This document shows positions 14,931 to 22,425 of a stretch of DNA of 24,927 nt, piece after piece. This stretch comes from UBA11795 sp964652755 (lineage in GTDB: Bacteria > Chloroflexota > Dehalococcoidia > Lucifugimonadales > UBA826). The stretch is taken from the NCBI GenBank assembly GCA_964652755.1, contig CAZZBP010000027.1, positions 1 through 24,927 of the forward strand, read 5' to 3'. A model generated the notes under the pieces. That model made no database searches and was not told the origin of the DNA. It worked only from the letters and a program-made list of their open reading frames with translations. Made by a program: the position numbers and the translations under genes. How positions within the stretch are numbered: the first letter of the stretch is position 1; the number at the start of each line of letters is the position of its first letter.

Positions 14931-17228
14931 ATGTATCAGGTAATCAGTTGGTTAGTGGTAATCGAGATCCTGGGACTGGTGGCTTTCCCTTTAATCTTCA
15001 GTCTAATGAATCAACTGGACGACAAGGGATTTTCATTCTGTAAACCGCTGGCAATCGCGACAGTTGGGTTGACTTCTTGGCTCTTAAGTGTTTGCGGCAT
15101 TCTCGCGCCTTCAACAACAGTTTTATATTCGATAGTCGTGTTGTTTTCGATCCCCTCGGTTTACATCGTCGCGACAAACCGCTTCCTTATGTTTAACTTT
15201 ATTGTGAAAACTTGGAAAAGTTTACTTGCCACGGAAATGATTTTTTTGCTATTTTTCGCCACTTTTGCCTTTTTGCGATACTACGATCCAGCAATTGATC
15301 ATACTGAACAGCCAATGGATTTTGCTTTCCTTAACGCTTCGATGATTGCAGGCGAACTAGGTCCAGTTGACCCTTGGATGAAAGGGGAAGGAATTAGCTA
15401 TTACTATTTCGGATACTGGGTCTTTGGAAACCTAGGCAAACTCACATTTTTGAGACCGGAAATTGTTTACAATCTTTCTGTTGCGACTATTCCTGCAATG
15501 TTGGGAGCCACAGTCTACGGCTTGTCAGTCAGCCTAATTGGATCAAGAGGTCGATGGCTAGAGTCCGCAGCGTTTGGTTTCTTGGCGTCCGCGTCCGCAG
15601 TCTTCCTTTCGAACTTGCAGGGATTACTTGAGCTTATAAGACAAAACGCAATTGGGTCAGTCGGTTTCTGGAAGGCCATTTGCATAGAGGGTATGACAGA
15701 ACAAATAAACACAGTTACAGACGCCTGGCGGCCGACCGATTTCTGGTGGTGGTTTAAGAGCTCTAGGGTTATCAACTATTTCGGAGAAAAATGTGATTCC
15801 GCAGGGATCGATTATACGATATCTGAATTTCCTTTTTTCAGCTATTTGTTAGGAGACATGCATCCTCACGTCATGTCAGCCCCGTTTATAGTTACCTTCC
15901 TAGGTTTAAGCCTCATCGCGGCGAGAAAGAAGAGATCCTCAGGCCTGGATATTGGAAGCATCACCCTAGCAATTGCCATCTCCATTTCTTTGGCTACGAC
16001 TATTTTCATGAATATGTGGTGTATACCTTTACTTATTACTATCCTTATTTCGGTTCACGTAATCAGAATTCTGGCAAAAAAAGAATCCAACATTTTATCT
16101 CCGTTAATTATATTGGCAGGGATATTCATCCTTGCATTATTACTTATTTCTCCATACCTTTTGGCTTTCCAGAGTTCGGTAACTGGAATCTACCCCACTC
16201 CAATTCAAACCGGATTAGTGCACGCGCTAATAATCTGGGCACCCTTACTCATCCTAACAGTGCCTCACGCTTTAACCGAGTTTTGGAGGTCTCCAATATC
16301 CAATCAATGGAAAACTCCTTTAGCTTGGGCCCTCGCAATTTCGCTCGCTCCGTGGGCAATTCGATTCTCGCTTTTCAACTCTTTTCAACCCAGTGGTCCA
16401 GGCATGATTTGGTTCCCGGTACCTCTAACGATACTTATATTTACTTCAAGTTTGACTGCCACTTCAAAGGCGATCAGTGAAGGACTTTCGGGTCGTGTTA
16501 TTTCCCTATATATGTTCTCACTTGGACTTCTACTTATTCTCACGCCCGAGCTTTTTTATATCGGAGATATTTATGGCAATCGTATGAACACAGTGTTTAA
16601 ACTTCACTATCAAGCTTGGCTTCTTCTAGCGATATGCTCGGGCTATTCTTCACATTTTTGGTATCAAACTTTACGATCTTCATTGGGAAGTAAAAGACTG
16701 TTAACTCGATTTTACGTCACGGTAACGACAGTAATTGTGCTAGCAGGATTTTATTTCGTACCTGCAGCTATGGCGACAAAAGCATCCGAGTCACCGTATG
16801 AATCGTTCGACGGACTCATTTTTTTAAGGGAACAGAACCCTCAGATATATAACGCGGTTCAATTTGTCAGAAAAAACATTACCCCCCACGAGGGAATATT
16901 AGAGGCTGTTGGCGAATGGGGAGACGCTGGAATAATTTCAAGGAGCAGCGGTGTCCCTAACATATTCAACTGGCCGGGACATCAAAAGCAGTGGAGAGGA
17001 GACATCCTCAAACTTGAGGAAAGAAATATACACGTAAAGACAATTTATGAAACGACCGATCCAAAGTTAGCGACTATGCTTTTACAAAACTATGACGTCA
17101 AGTATGTATTTGTAGGTCCACGGGAAACGGCAACGTACAGTGAGGAGGGAATAAAGAAATTTGACGATATGGGATCGATTGTTTTTGGGGATTCTCGGGG
17201 AGTCCGAATATACAGGCTCAGTGACTAA
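14931..17228 (+). CDS. DUF2298 multi-spanning membrane protein (Chlor_Arch_YYY type), probable GT-C-like
   Basis: Integral membrane protein of 765 residues with many hydrophobic helices (for example residues 5-27, 48-68, 100-115 and several between 330 and 640) and a soluble C-terminal domain from about 640. Conserved family motifs are visible: EQPMDFAFLNASM (126 onward), YYYFGYWVFGNLGKLTFLRP, and ISEFPFFSYLLGDMHPHVMS with Asp309, His311 and His313. These are the hallmarks of the DUF2298 family found in Chloroflexota and archaea, which resembles GT-C membrane glycosyltransferases using lipid-phosphate sugars. Catalysis is inferred, not shown. The neighbours are TIGR03663 (8-base overlap, GTGACTAA), a flippase-type protein and an FAD oxidoreductase. 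The ATG at 14931 has no Shine-Dalgarno but an ideally placed TATAAT. Confidence 0.88.
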   Translation: MYQVISWLVVIEILGLVAFPLIFSLMNQLDDKGFSFCKPLAIATVGLTSWLLSVCGILAPSTTVLYSIVVLFSIPSVYIVATNRFLMFNFIVKTWKSLLATEMIFLLFFATFAFLRYYDPAIDHTEQPMDFAFLNASMIAGELGPVDPWMKGEGISYYYFGYWVFGNLGKLTFLRPEIVYNLSVATIPAMLGATVYGLSVSLIGSRGRWLESAAFGFLASASAVFLSNLQGLLELIRQNAIGSVGFWKAICIEGMTEQINTVTDAWRPTDFWWWFKSSRVINYFGEKCDSAGIDYTISEFPFFSYLLGDMHPHVMSAPFIVTFLGLSLIAARKKRSSGLDIGSITLAIAISISLATTIFMNMWCIPLLITILISVHVIRILAKKESNILSPLIILAGIFILALLLISPYLLAFQSSVTGIYPTPIQTGLVHALIIWAPLLILTVPHALTEFWRSPISNQWKTPLAWALAISLAPWAIRFSLFNSFQPSGPGMIWFPVPLTILIFTSSLTATSKAISEGLSGRVISLYMFSLGLLLILTPELFYIGDIYGNRMNTVFKLHYQAWLLLAICSGYSSHFWYQTLRSSLGSKRLLTRFYVTVTTVIVLAGFYFVPAAMATKASESPYESFDGLIFLREQNPQIYNAVQFVRKNITPHEGILEAVGEWGDAGIISRSSGVPNIFNWPGHQKQWRGDILKLEERNIHVKTIYETTDPKLATMLLQNYDVKYVFVGPRETATYSEEGIKKFDDMGSIVFGDSRGVRIYRLSD

Positions 17229-19410
17229 AGTGCTTTCTCGCTTAATAAAACACAAGTTGAATATTTCAAAATTTGATTTGTCGTTTGCAGAAATGGGAGC
17301 ATATTTTCTTCTGACGTTATTGGCATTAGCTCTAAGATTATTTCACCTTGGTACTAGGGCGATGCATCATGACGAAAGTTTGCATGCTTTTTATTCATGG
17401 CAACTTTCAGAGGGAATGGGTTTGATACACAACCCAATGATGCATGGCCCCTTACAAATGGAGATCACGGCAGGCATATTTTTTCTTCTCGGCGACAGTG
17501 ACTTCAATGCTAGGGTATTTTATGCAGTAATAGGAACCGTTCTAGTCGCAATGCCAATATTATTCAGAAGTTATCTGGGGAAATTTGGCGCTATATTCAC
17601 CTCCTCAATGCTCTGCATATCTCCAGCAATGCTTTATTTCAGCCGGTTCGCTCGAAACGACATAATAATGGCGGTATTCACGTTTGGATTAGTCATCACA
17701 CTATGGAATTATCTGACAACCAAAAACAATAAGTATCTTTATATAATGTCGGCACTCTTAGCGTTGTGTTTTGGCACCAAAGAAACAGCCTTTCTAGTCA
17801 CAGGGTTGCTAGGACTATATTTGGTTATCAGGTTTCTGTACGACACCTGGAAACAGACAATAGCGGATACAGAGTTAAACTTCACAACTTACCCACAGTT
17901 ATATGGACGCCTTTTTAAAAGGGCAACATCCTCAGGAAAAGGAATAAGTAAGTCGACCATCCCCGCCTACCTATCCTTCCTGATACTGCTGAGTACGCTA
18001 ACTCTCCCTCAATGGTCGGCATTCGCAGGCATTTTGCAGAATAGTCCATTGCTTGCCTGGTCGAATTTAACTCTCGTGAGCGCGTCTGGCAATATCGGCA
18101 CGCCGGTTGGAGGTGGAAAGGTTATCGCGTCAGTGATAGTGGCAGGATTATTAGGAATCTCCTGCTATGTCGGTTTCAAATGGTGCTGGAGCGTCTGGTG
18201 GAGATGCGCCGTCATCTTCTACTCAATCTGGGTTCTCATATACACAACGGTTCTGACCAATGTGGGAGACGGAATTCGGTCCGGAATCTGGCAGTCACTT
18301 GGATACTGGATAGTTCAACAAGGCGAAGCTCGGGGGGCACAGCCGGTTCACTATTATCTGATGATTATTCCACTTTACGAATATCTACCATTTTTAGTGG
18401 CAATTATCGCTTCTATCTACTACTTAAGGATACGTGAAAAATTCAGCCTTTTTCTCGTCTATTGGTCAATCGCGACTTTCGTCGTATACACCATAGCAAG
18501 CGAGAAAATGCCATGGTTGCTGGTAAATATTTCCCTACCAATTATCGTTTTATCCGGTCGGTTCCTTGGAAGAATAATTGAGTATATAAAAAGGGGTCCA
18601 ATTTCGAAAATCGGGATAGTAATTGCGTTATTAACCCCCAGTCTAATAACAACTTTGGTTTGGGCGGTACTCATGTACTGGGGAAATACCGGTGAGCCAG
18701 CTTCAACTGTAATTCCTTTAGTGTTAATCCTTTTGGTAGGCAGCGGGTTCTATGTGACGGTAAAACTATCATTGAAAGAAACGTATAGGGTTCATGTGAT
18801 ATGGCTCTTAATAGGATCGGTTGCACTCCTTGCAGTGCTGACTGTACGAACATCGATCACAGCTAGCTACGTCAACAGTGACATACCTGTGGAGATGATC
18901 GTGTATACGCAGACTTCTCCCGATCTCAAAGCAATAATGACAGGAATCAAGGAAATGGGAGATCGTACTGGGGATGGGAGTAGGTTACCTGTTAGGATTG
19001 ATCAGACCAGCGGTTTCACATGGCCTTGGTCTTGGTACTTAAGACACTACGAAAATGTTAGTTACCCTACTTATAATTCGGAATCGAACACAGGTGACAC
19101 GACCGCAAAGGTGATACTAGTTCATTCAAAAAATTATGAAGCGGCGAACAAAGCTTATTCCACGGATTATTTAGAACCGAAACGCATCCCTCACAGATGG
19201 TGGTTTCCTGAATACACTTACCGAAACGTGAGCATAGTCAGAGTTCTCGGAAGTTTGGCAGATTTTGGCGCTTGGAATAGGCTTGCATCTTACTGGCTTA
19301 ACAGAGAAGGTATCGCGAAAAACATCGGCAGTGAGGATTCATATCTTTACACTCGGGAGGGATTCCCACAGTTGGAATTGTTATCAGAGGACATCCGATC
19401 AGATCCCTAG
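17221..19410 (+). CDS. TIGR03663 family membrane protein (Agl23-like), probable GT-C-like
   Basis: Polytopic membrane protein of 729 residues if started at GTG 17221. That start overlaps the preceding stop by 8 bases (GTGACTAA); GTG 17230 is the alternative. The frame stays open further upstream to a TTG at 17161, but that would overlap the previous gene by 68 bases and adds no conserved sequence. The first transmembrane helix (MGAYFLLTLLALALRLF) is followed by RAMHHDESLHAFY, with His49, His50, Asp51 and Glu52 in the first external loop. This is the position of the catalytic Asp/Glu in GT-C enzymes and the hallmark of TIGR03663. About twelve hydrophobic segments follow to residue ~550, then a soluble C-terminal domain on the outer face. 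Homologues annotated Agl23 are associated with archaeal protein glycosylation. The substrate is unknown. Confidence 0.87.
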   Translation: MTKVLSRLIKHKLNISKFDLSFAEMGAYFLLTLLALALRLFHLGTRAMHHDESLHAFYSWQLSEGMGLIHNPMMHGPLQMEITAGIFFLLGDSDFNARVFYAVIGTVLVAMPILFRSYLGKFGAIFTSSMLCISPAMLYFSRFARNDIIMAVFTFGLVITLWNYLTTKNNKYLYIMSALLALCFGTKETAFLVTGLLGLYLVIRFLYDTWKQTIADTELNFTTYPQLYGRLFKRATSSGKGISKSTIPAYLSFLILLSTLTLPQWSAFAGILQNSPLLAWSNLTLVSASGNIGTPVGGGKVIASVIVAGLLGISCYVGFKWCWSVWWRCAVIFYSIWVLIYTTVLTNVGDGIRSGIWQSLGYWIVQQGEARGAQPVHYYLMIIPLYEYLPFLVAIIASIYYLRIREKFSLFLVYWSIATFVVYTIASEKMPWLLVNISLPIIVLSGRFLGRIIEYIKRGPISKIGIVIALLTPSLITTLVWAVLMYWGNTGEPASTVIPLVLILLVGSGFYVTVKLSLKETYRVHVIWLLIGSVALLAVLTVRTSITASYVNSDIPVEMIVYTQTSPDLKAIMTGIKEMGDRTGDGSRLPVRIDQTSGFTWPWSWYLRHYENVSYPTYNSESNTGDTTAKVILVHSKNYEAANKAYSTDYLEPKRIPHRWWFPEYTYRNVSIVRVLGSLADFGAWNRLASYWLNREGIAKNIGSEDSYLYTREGFPQLELLSEDIRSDP

Positions 19411-19442
19411 TACCCAAATAGTAACCGATTTAGGAGTTAGTA

Positions 19443-20510
19443 TTGGTTCGGTTTCTAATTGCCGTAATATTCGGCATTACGCTCCTAGCCCTTTTTTTCT
19501 GGACTACAGACGTTACTCAAATGATCTCGTCTCTGAAAAGAACAAATCATTTTTATCTGTTCCTTGGCGTAACGGCATATTTTATAAGTGTATGGTTTCG
19601 CACTATTAGGTGGAGATTTTTACTGTTAACAAATACCCAAATCAAGACTTCACGACTGCTACCAGTTGTCGTAGTCGGATATATGGCAAATAACATTCTT
19701 CCCTTTAGAATTGGTGAACTGGTCAGAAGTTACTACTTAAACAGGCGTGAGGGAATCAGTACAACGACGGGAGTTAGTACCATACTTGTTGAGCGGGTTA
19801 GCGATTCTATAGCTCTTCTATTCCTAATTGGTGTTACAGCTGTATTCGTGCCCCTTGATGAAACTTTGTCTGGATTCTCAACTATCTCCAACATCGGTGA
19901 AAGCATCATCGTAATATTTTTTGTTTTGCCTTTCCTTACTATGTTCACAGCACTTGTGGCCGCCTCTTTATTTAGAGACAAGACAGAGAAAATCATTTAC
20001 AAGGTTTCGGAACCTCTTTCAATACGCATAAGAAATTTGATGAGGAATTCCTCATCAAAAATTCTTGATGGTTTGCAGTCTCTTAATAGCCTTAAAGCAA
20101 TAACGAAAGTTCTTGCACTGTCACTGCCAGTGTGGATGGCTGAATCCTTTCTCTTTTTCTTTGTCGCATTAAGTTTGGATATACATAGCGAATTCGAAGG
20201 AATGATGGCCATGATATCTGCATCAATTCTTGTAACGGGAATAACCAATATTGGTTCGTCAATCCCAGCGGCACCCGGGGGCCTCGGACTTTTTGAACTT
20301 ATTGCACGGGAATCTCTTGTGTTAATGCCTCACGGAACGGTAAGTCGGCCAGATGCGGCGGCATTCGCTGCTCTAACACATGCTTGTCTTCTGATCCCTA
20401 TAATAATTCTCGGGCAAATGGTTCTGTGGGCAAATGGTTTAAGTCTGTTGTCTCTCTCACGACGCAAGAACAATCCGCTTACAAATAGATCGACGTCAGG
20501 TGGGGAGTAA
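19443..20510 (+). CDS. Flippase-like membrane protein (lysylphosphatidylglycerol synthase TM region, AglD/YbhN family)
   Basis: Integral membrane protein of 355 residues with about eight helices, beginning with FLIAVIFGITLLALFFW. Family landmarks are visible: FRTIRWRFLL, NNILPFRIGELVRSYYL (about 82-98) and APGGLGLFEL (about 275-284). These define the UPF0104/TIGR00374 group, whose members include archaeal AglD, bacterial YbhN and the membrane half of MprF. The family is linked to moving or modifying lipid-linked substrates across membranes, and the C-terminal MprF lysyl-transferase domain is absent here. The start is TTG 19443, preceded by TAGGAG at 19430-19435; no better start exists nearby. 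It lies 32 bases after the TIGR03663 gene and 6 bases before the oxidoreductase, clearly one operon. A role in the lipid-linked sugar step of that operon is inference. Confidence 0.85.
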   Translation: MVRFLIAVIFGITLLALFFWTTDVTQMISSLKRTNHFYLFLGVTAYFISVWFRTIRWRFLLLTNTQIKTSRLLPVVVVGYMANNILPFRIGELVRSYYLNRREGISTTTGVSTILVERVSDSIALLFLIGVTAVFVPLDETLSGFSTISNIGESIIVIFFVLPFLTMFTALVAASLFRDKTEKIIYKVSEPLSIRIRNLMRNSSSKILDGLQSLNSLKAITKVLALSLPVWMAESFLFFFVALSLDIHSEFEGMMAMISASILVTGITNIGSSIPAAPGGLGLFELIARESLVLMPHGTVSRPDAAAFAALTHACLLIPIIILGQMVLWANGLSLLSLSRRKNNPLTNRSTSGGE

Positions 20511-20516
20511 ATCAAG

Positions 20517-21833
20517 ATGAAGATCGGAATAATTGGAGCAGGGGCAACAGGCCTTGCAGCAGCTTATGACCTTTCAAAACGGGGCCATGAGGTCAAAATC
20601 TACGAGAGAGACAAATTTCTAGGAGGCCATGCTTCTACGTTCACTGTCAGCAACGTGCCTATTGAAAGAGGTTACCACCACTGGTTCACCAGTGACCGAG
20701 ACATTATCAATCTTTGCGAAGAAATTGGGCTTAAAAATCGGATAGGCTGGTTTCCATCAAAGGTAGGAACATTGTTCGAAGGAAAAATCTACGACTTCGT
20801 CACACCATTAGACCTATTGAAATACCGCCCTCTTTCCTTCACAGACAGATTCAAATTGGGTTTATCAGCATTGAAGATCAAGAGAATTAAAGACTGGAAA
20901 ACCATAGAGGGCTACACAGCCGTGCAGTGGTTTCGAGAAAATGTAAATAGAAGAGTATTTGAATCTTTTTGGGAACCGATGCTAAGGGGCAAATTCGGAG
21001 AGGAACATTATCGCAAGGTTGGTATGGCTTGGGTATGGGGCAAAATGAACACCAGATTCGCATCAAGAAAAGGTGTTGGAAAAGAGATGCTTGGTTACCC
21101 TATCGGGAGCTTCAAAGAATTCTTCGAGAGGCTAGCTGAAACAGCTATTTTACAAGGCGCTGAAATACATTTAGATACTTCTATTTCAAGAATTAGGACT
21201 AGTCGCAATAATGTACAAGGAATGGAAATTGGTGAAGGAGGCCACTTTGAAAGATTTGACGCTGTCATTGCCTCAACTCCTTCGAATATATTCGAGAAAA
21301 TTACAGGAGGCTTAACAAGAGAATACAAATTAAAATTGTCAGGCGTCGATTACATGTCAGCTATCCTATTGATCTTAGTGCTTGACAGGCCCCTTTCTAA
21401 CGTTTATTGGCTTAACGTTGCAGACAGGTCGATCCCTTTTGTTGGGGTGATTGAGCATACGAACCTTGTAGACCCATCACATTACAACGGAAATCATATT
21501 GTTTACTTATCCAACTACCTTACTGCTGGCAATGAATACTACAGAATGAATTCTGGCGAACTTCTGGATGCGTACCTACCTCATATATCCAAAATAAATC
21601 CCAGCTTCGACAGGGACTGGATACTTGAATATCATCACCATCGAATAGATGGAGCTCAACCCATCGTAGGTGCCCATTACTCATCCAGAATGCCTCCACA
21701 TGAAACTGGCATCGATAATCTTTATCTCGCCAACTCGACACAAGTGTATCCGGAAGATCGCGGTACCAATTACAGTGTAAAAATGGGCCGCGAATTAGCT
21801 CTGAAGGCCCACGAAAACCTAAGCCTTAACTGA
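20517..21833 (+). CDS. FAD-dependent oxidoreductase, amine-oxidase / protoporphyrinogen-oxidase fold
   Basis: Flavoprotein of 438 residues. The N-terminal Rossmann motif is GAGATG (7-12), with Glu30 (IYERD) for the ribose of FAD and GGHAST following. The C-terminal FAD contact is NLYLANSTQVYPEDRGTNYS. Between these it resembles the NAD(P)-binding Rossmann-like/amino-oxidase group, which includes UDP-galactopyranose mutase relatives, carotenoid and squalene desaturase-like enzymes and HemG-type oxidases. YHHWFTSDRD near residue 55 is typical of the subgroup often found among polysaccharide genes. No membrane segment is obvious. ATG 20517 has GGTGGGGAG about 8 bases upstream, and only 6 bases separate it from the flippase-like gene. 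The reaction is unknown; redox modification of a sugar nucleotide or of a lipid carrier would fit the operon. Confidence 0.8.
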   Translation: MKIGIIGAGATGLAAAYDLSKRGHEVKIYERDKFLGGHASTFTVSNVPIERGYHHWFTSDRDIINLCEEIGLKNRIGWFPSKVGTLFEGKIYDFVTPLDLLKYRPLSFTDRFKLGLSALKIKRIKDWKTIEGYTAVQWFRENVNRRVFESFWEPMLRGKFGEEHYRKVGMAWVWGKMNTRFASRKGVGKEMLGYPIGSFKEFFERLAETAILQGAEIHLDTSISRIRTSRNNVQGMEIGEGGHFERFDAVIASTPSNIFEKITGGLTREYKLKLSGVDYMSAILLILVLDRPLSNVYWLNVADRSIPFVGVIEHTNLVDPSHYNGNHIVYLSNYLTAGNEYYRMNSGELLDAYLPHISKINPSFDRDWILEYHHHRIDGAQPIVGAHYSSRMPPHETGIDNLYLANSTQVYPEDRGTNYSVKMGRELALKAHENLSLN

Positions 21834-21834
21834 A

Positions 21835-21863
21835 TTGTTCAGAGGTAAACCCTATGCTATCAT
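21835..21863 (+). promoter_or_regulatory. Candidate sigma-70 promoter of the nuoEF operon
   Basis: TTGTTC (21835-21840), an exact 17-base spacer, then TATCAT (21858-21863, five of six bases to consensus). It lies directly after the oxidoreductase stop and would start transcription near 21870, about 20 bases before the NuoE start. Confidence 0.4.
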
Positions 21864-21889
21864 TGTGATGATTTTTACAAAGGTGCGGG

Positions 21890-22384
21890 GTGCCCTGTTT
21901 GACTGTCGATAGTGACAACCTTCGGGAACGAGTGCGAGAGGCGATTCTTTCCCAAAAGAGGCCTACCGTTACGGTATTATCTTCCCTTCTTGCTATACAA
22001 GATGAAGTTGGATATATCCCGGAAGAGGCAGTTGAAGAGGTAGCGGTGTCCATGGGGACTACCACTAACTCCGTATTTGGAGTTGCATCGTTTTATCCCA
22101 ATTTCCGATTCAAGCCTCCGGGAGACCATTCAGTGGAAGTGTGCTGGGGTCCTACTTGCCATCTACTCGGCGCAGCAAAAGTCGTGGAGGAAGTGTTAAA
22201 TGAGCTTGGACTAGAAGCTGAAGGGGAAACCGCAGACGGTGGAGCCTCGTTTAGATTTAACACTTGTCTCGGGGCCTGCTCCCAGGGCCCGGTAATAAGC
22301 CTGGATCATGAATTATATGGAAAAGTAAATATTGACAATATCTCATCATTACTTCAATCGCTATTGGAACGATCAAAAGAGTAG
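21890..22384 (+). CDS. nuoE: NADH dehydrogenase subunit E-like 2Fe-2S protein
   Basis: Thioredoxin-fold 2Fe-2S subunit that passes electrons next to the NuoF FMN site in complex I or in soluble NAD-linked formate dehydrogenases and hydrogenases. The product is 164 residues. A helical N-terminal domain (about 10-75) carries the family motif ALLAIQDEVGYIPEEA in near form (LLAIQDEVGYIPEEAVEEVA). The cluster ligands are Cys85 and Cys90 (CWGPTC) and Cys126 and Cys130 (CLGAC), the expected C-x4-C and C-x3-C. The start is GTG 21890 (AAAGGTG just upstream, spacing short) or TTG 21899 (GGGGTG six bases upstream); the proteins differ by three residues. It is followed 41 bases later by NuoF. All ligands are intact. 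Confidence 0.93.
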   Translation: MPCLTVDSDNLRERVREAILSQKRPTVTVLSSLLAIQDEVGYIPEEAVEEVAVSMGTTTNSVFGVASFYPNFRFKPPGDHSVEVCWGPTCHLLGAAKVVEEVLNELGLEAEGETADGGASFRFNTCLGACSQGPVISLDHELYGKVNIDNISSLLQSLLERSKE

Positions 22385-22425
22385 TCGTATTTCTAGCAAC
22401 TTTTACAAGGGGTGATTTCACACAG

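Noticed and set aside
16016..16480. 154-codon open frame inside the DUF2298 gene
   Set aside because: Same strand, different frame, low-complexity composition typical of an out-of-frame read of hydrophobic codons; the DUF2298 frame is clearly the coding one.
17161..17220. TTG 17161 as start of the TIGR03663 protein
   Set aside because: It would overlap the previous gene by 68 bases and adds non-conserved residues; GTG 17221 overlaps the stop neatly.
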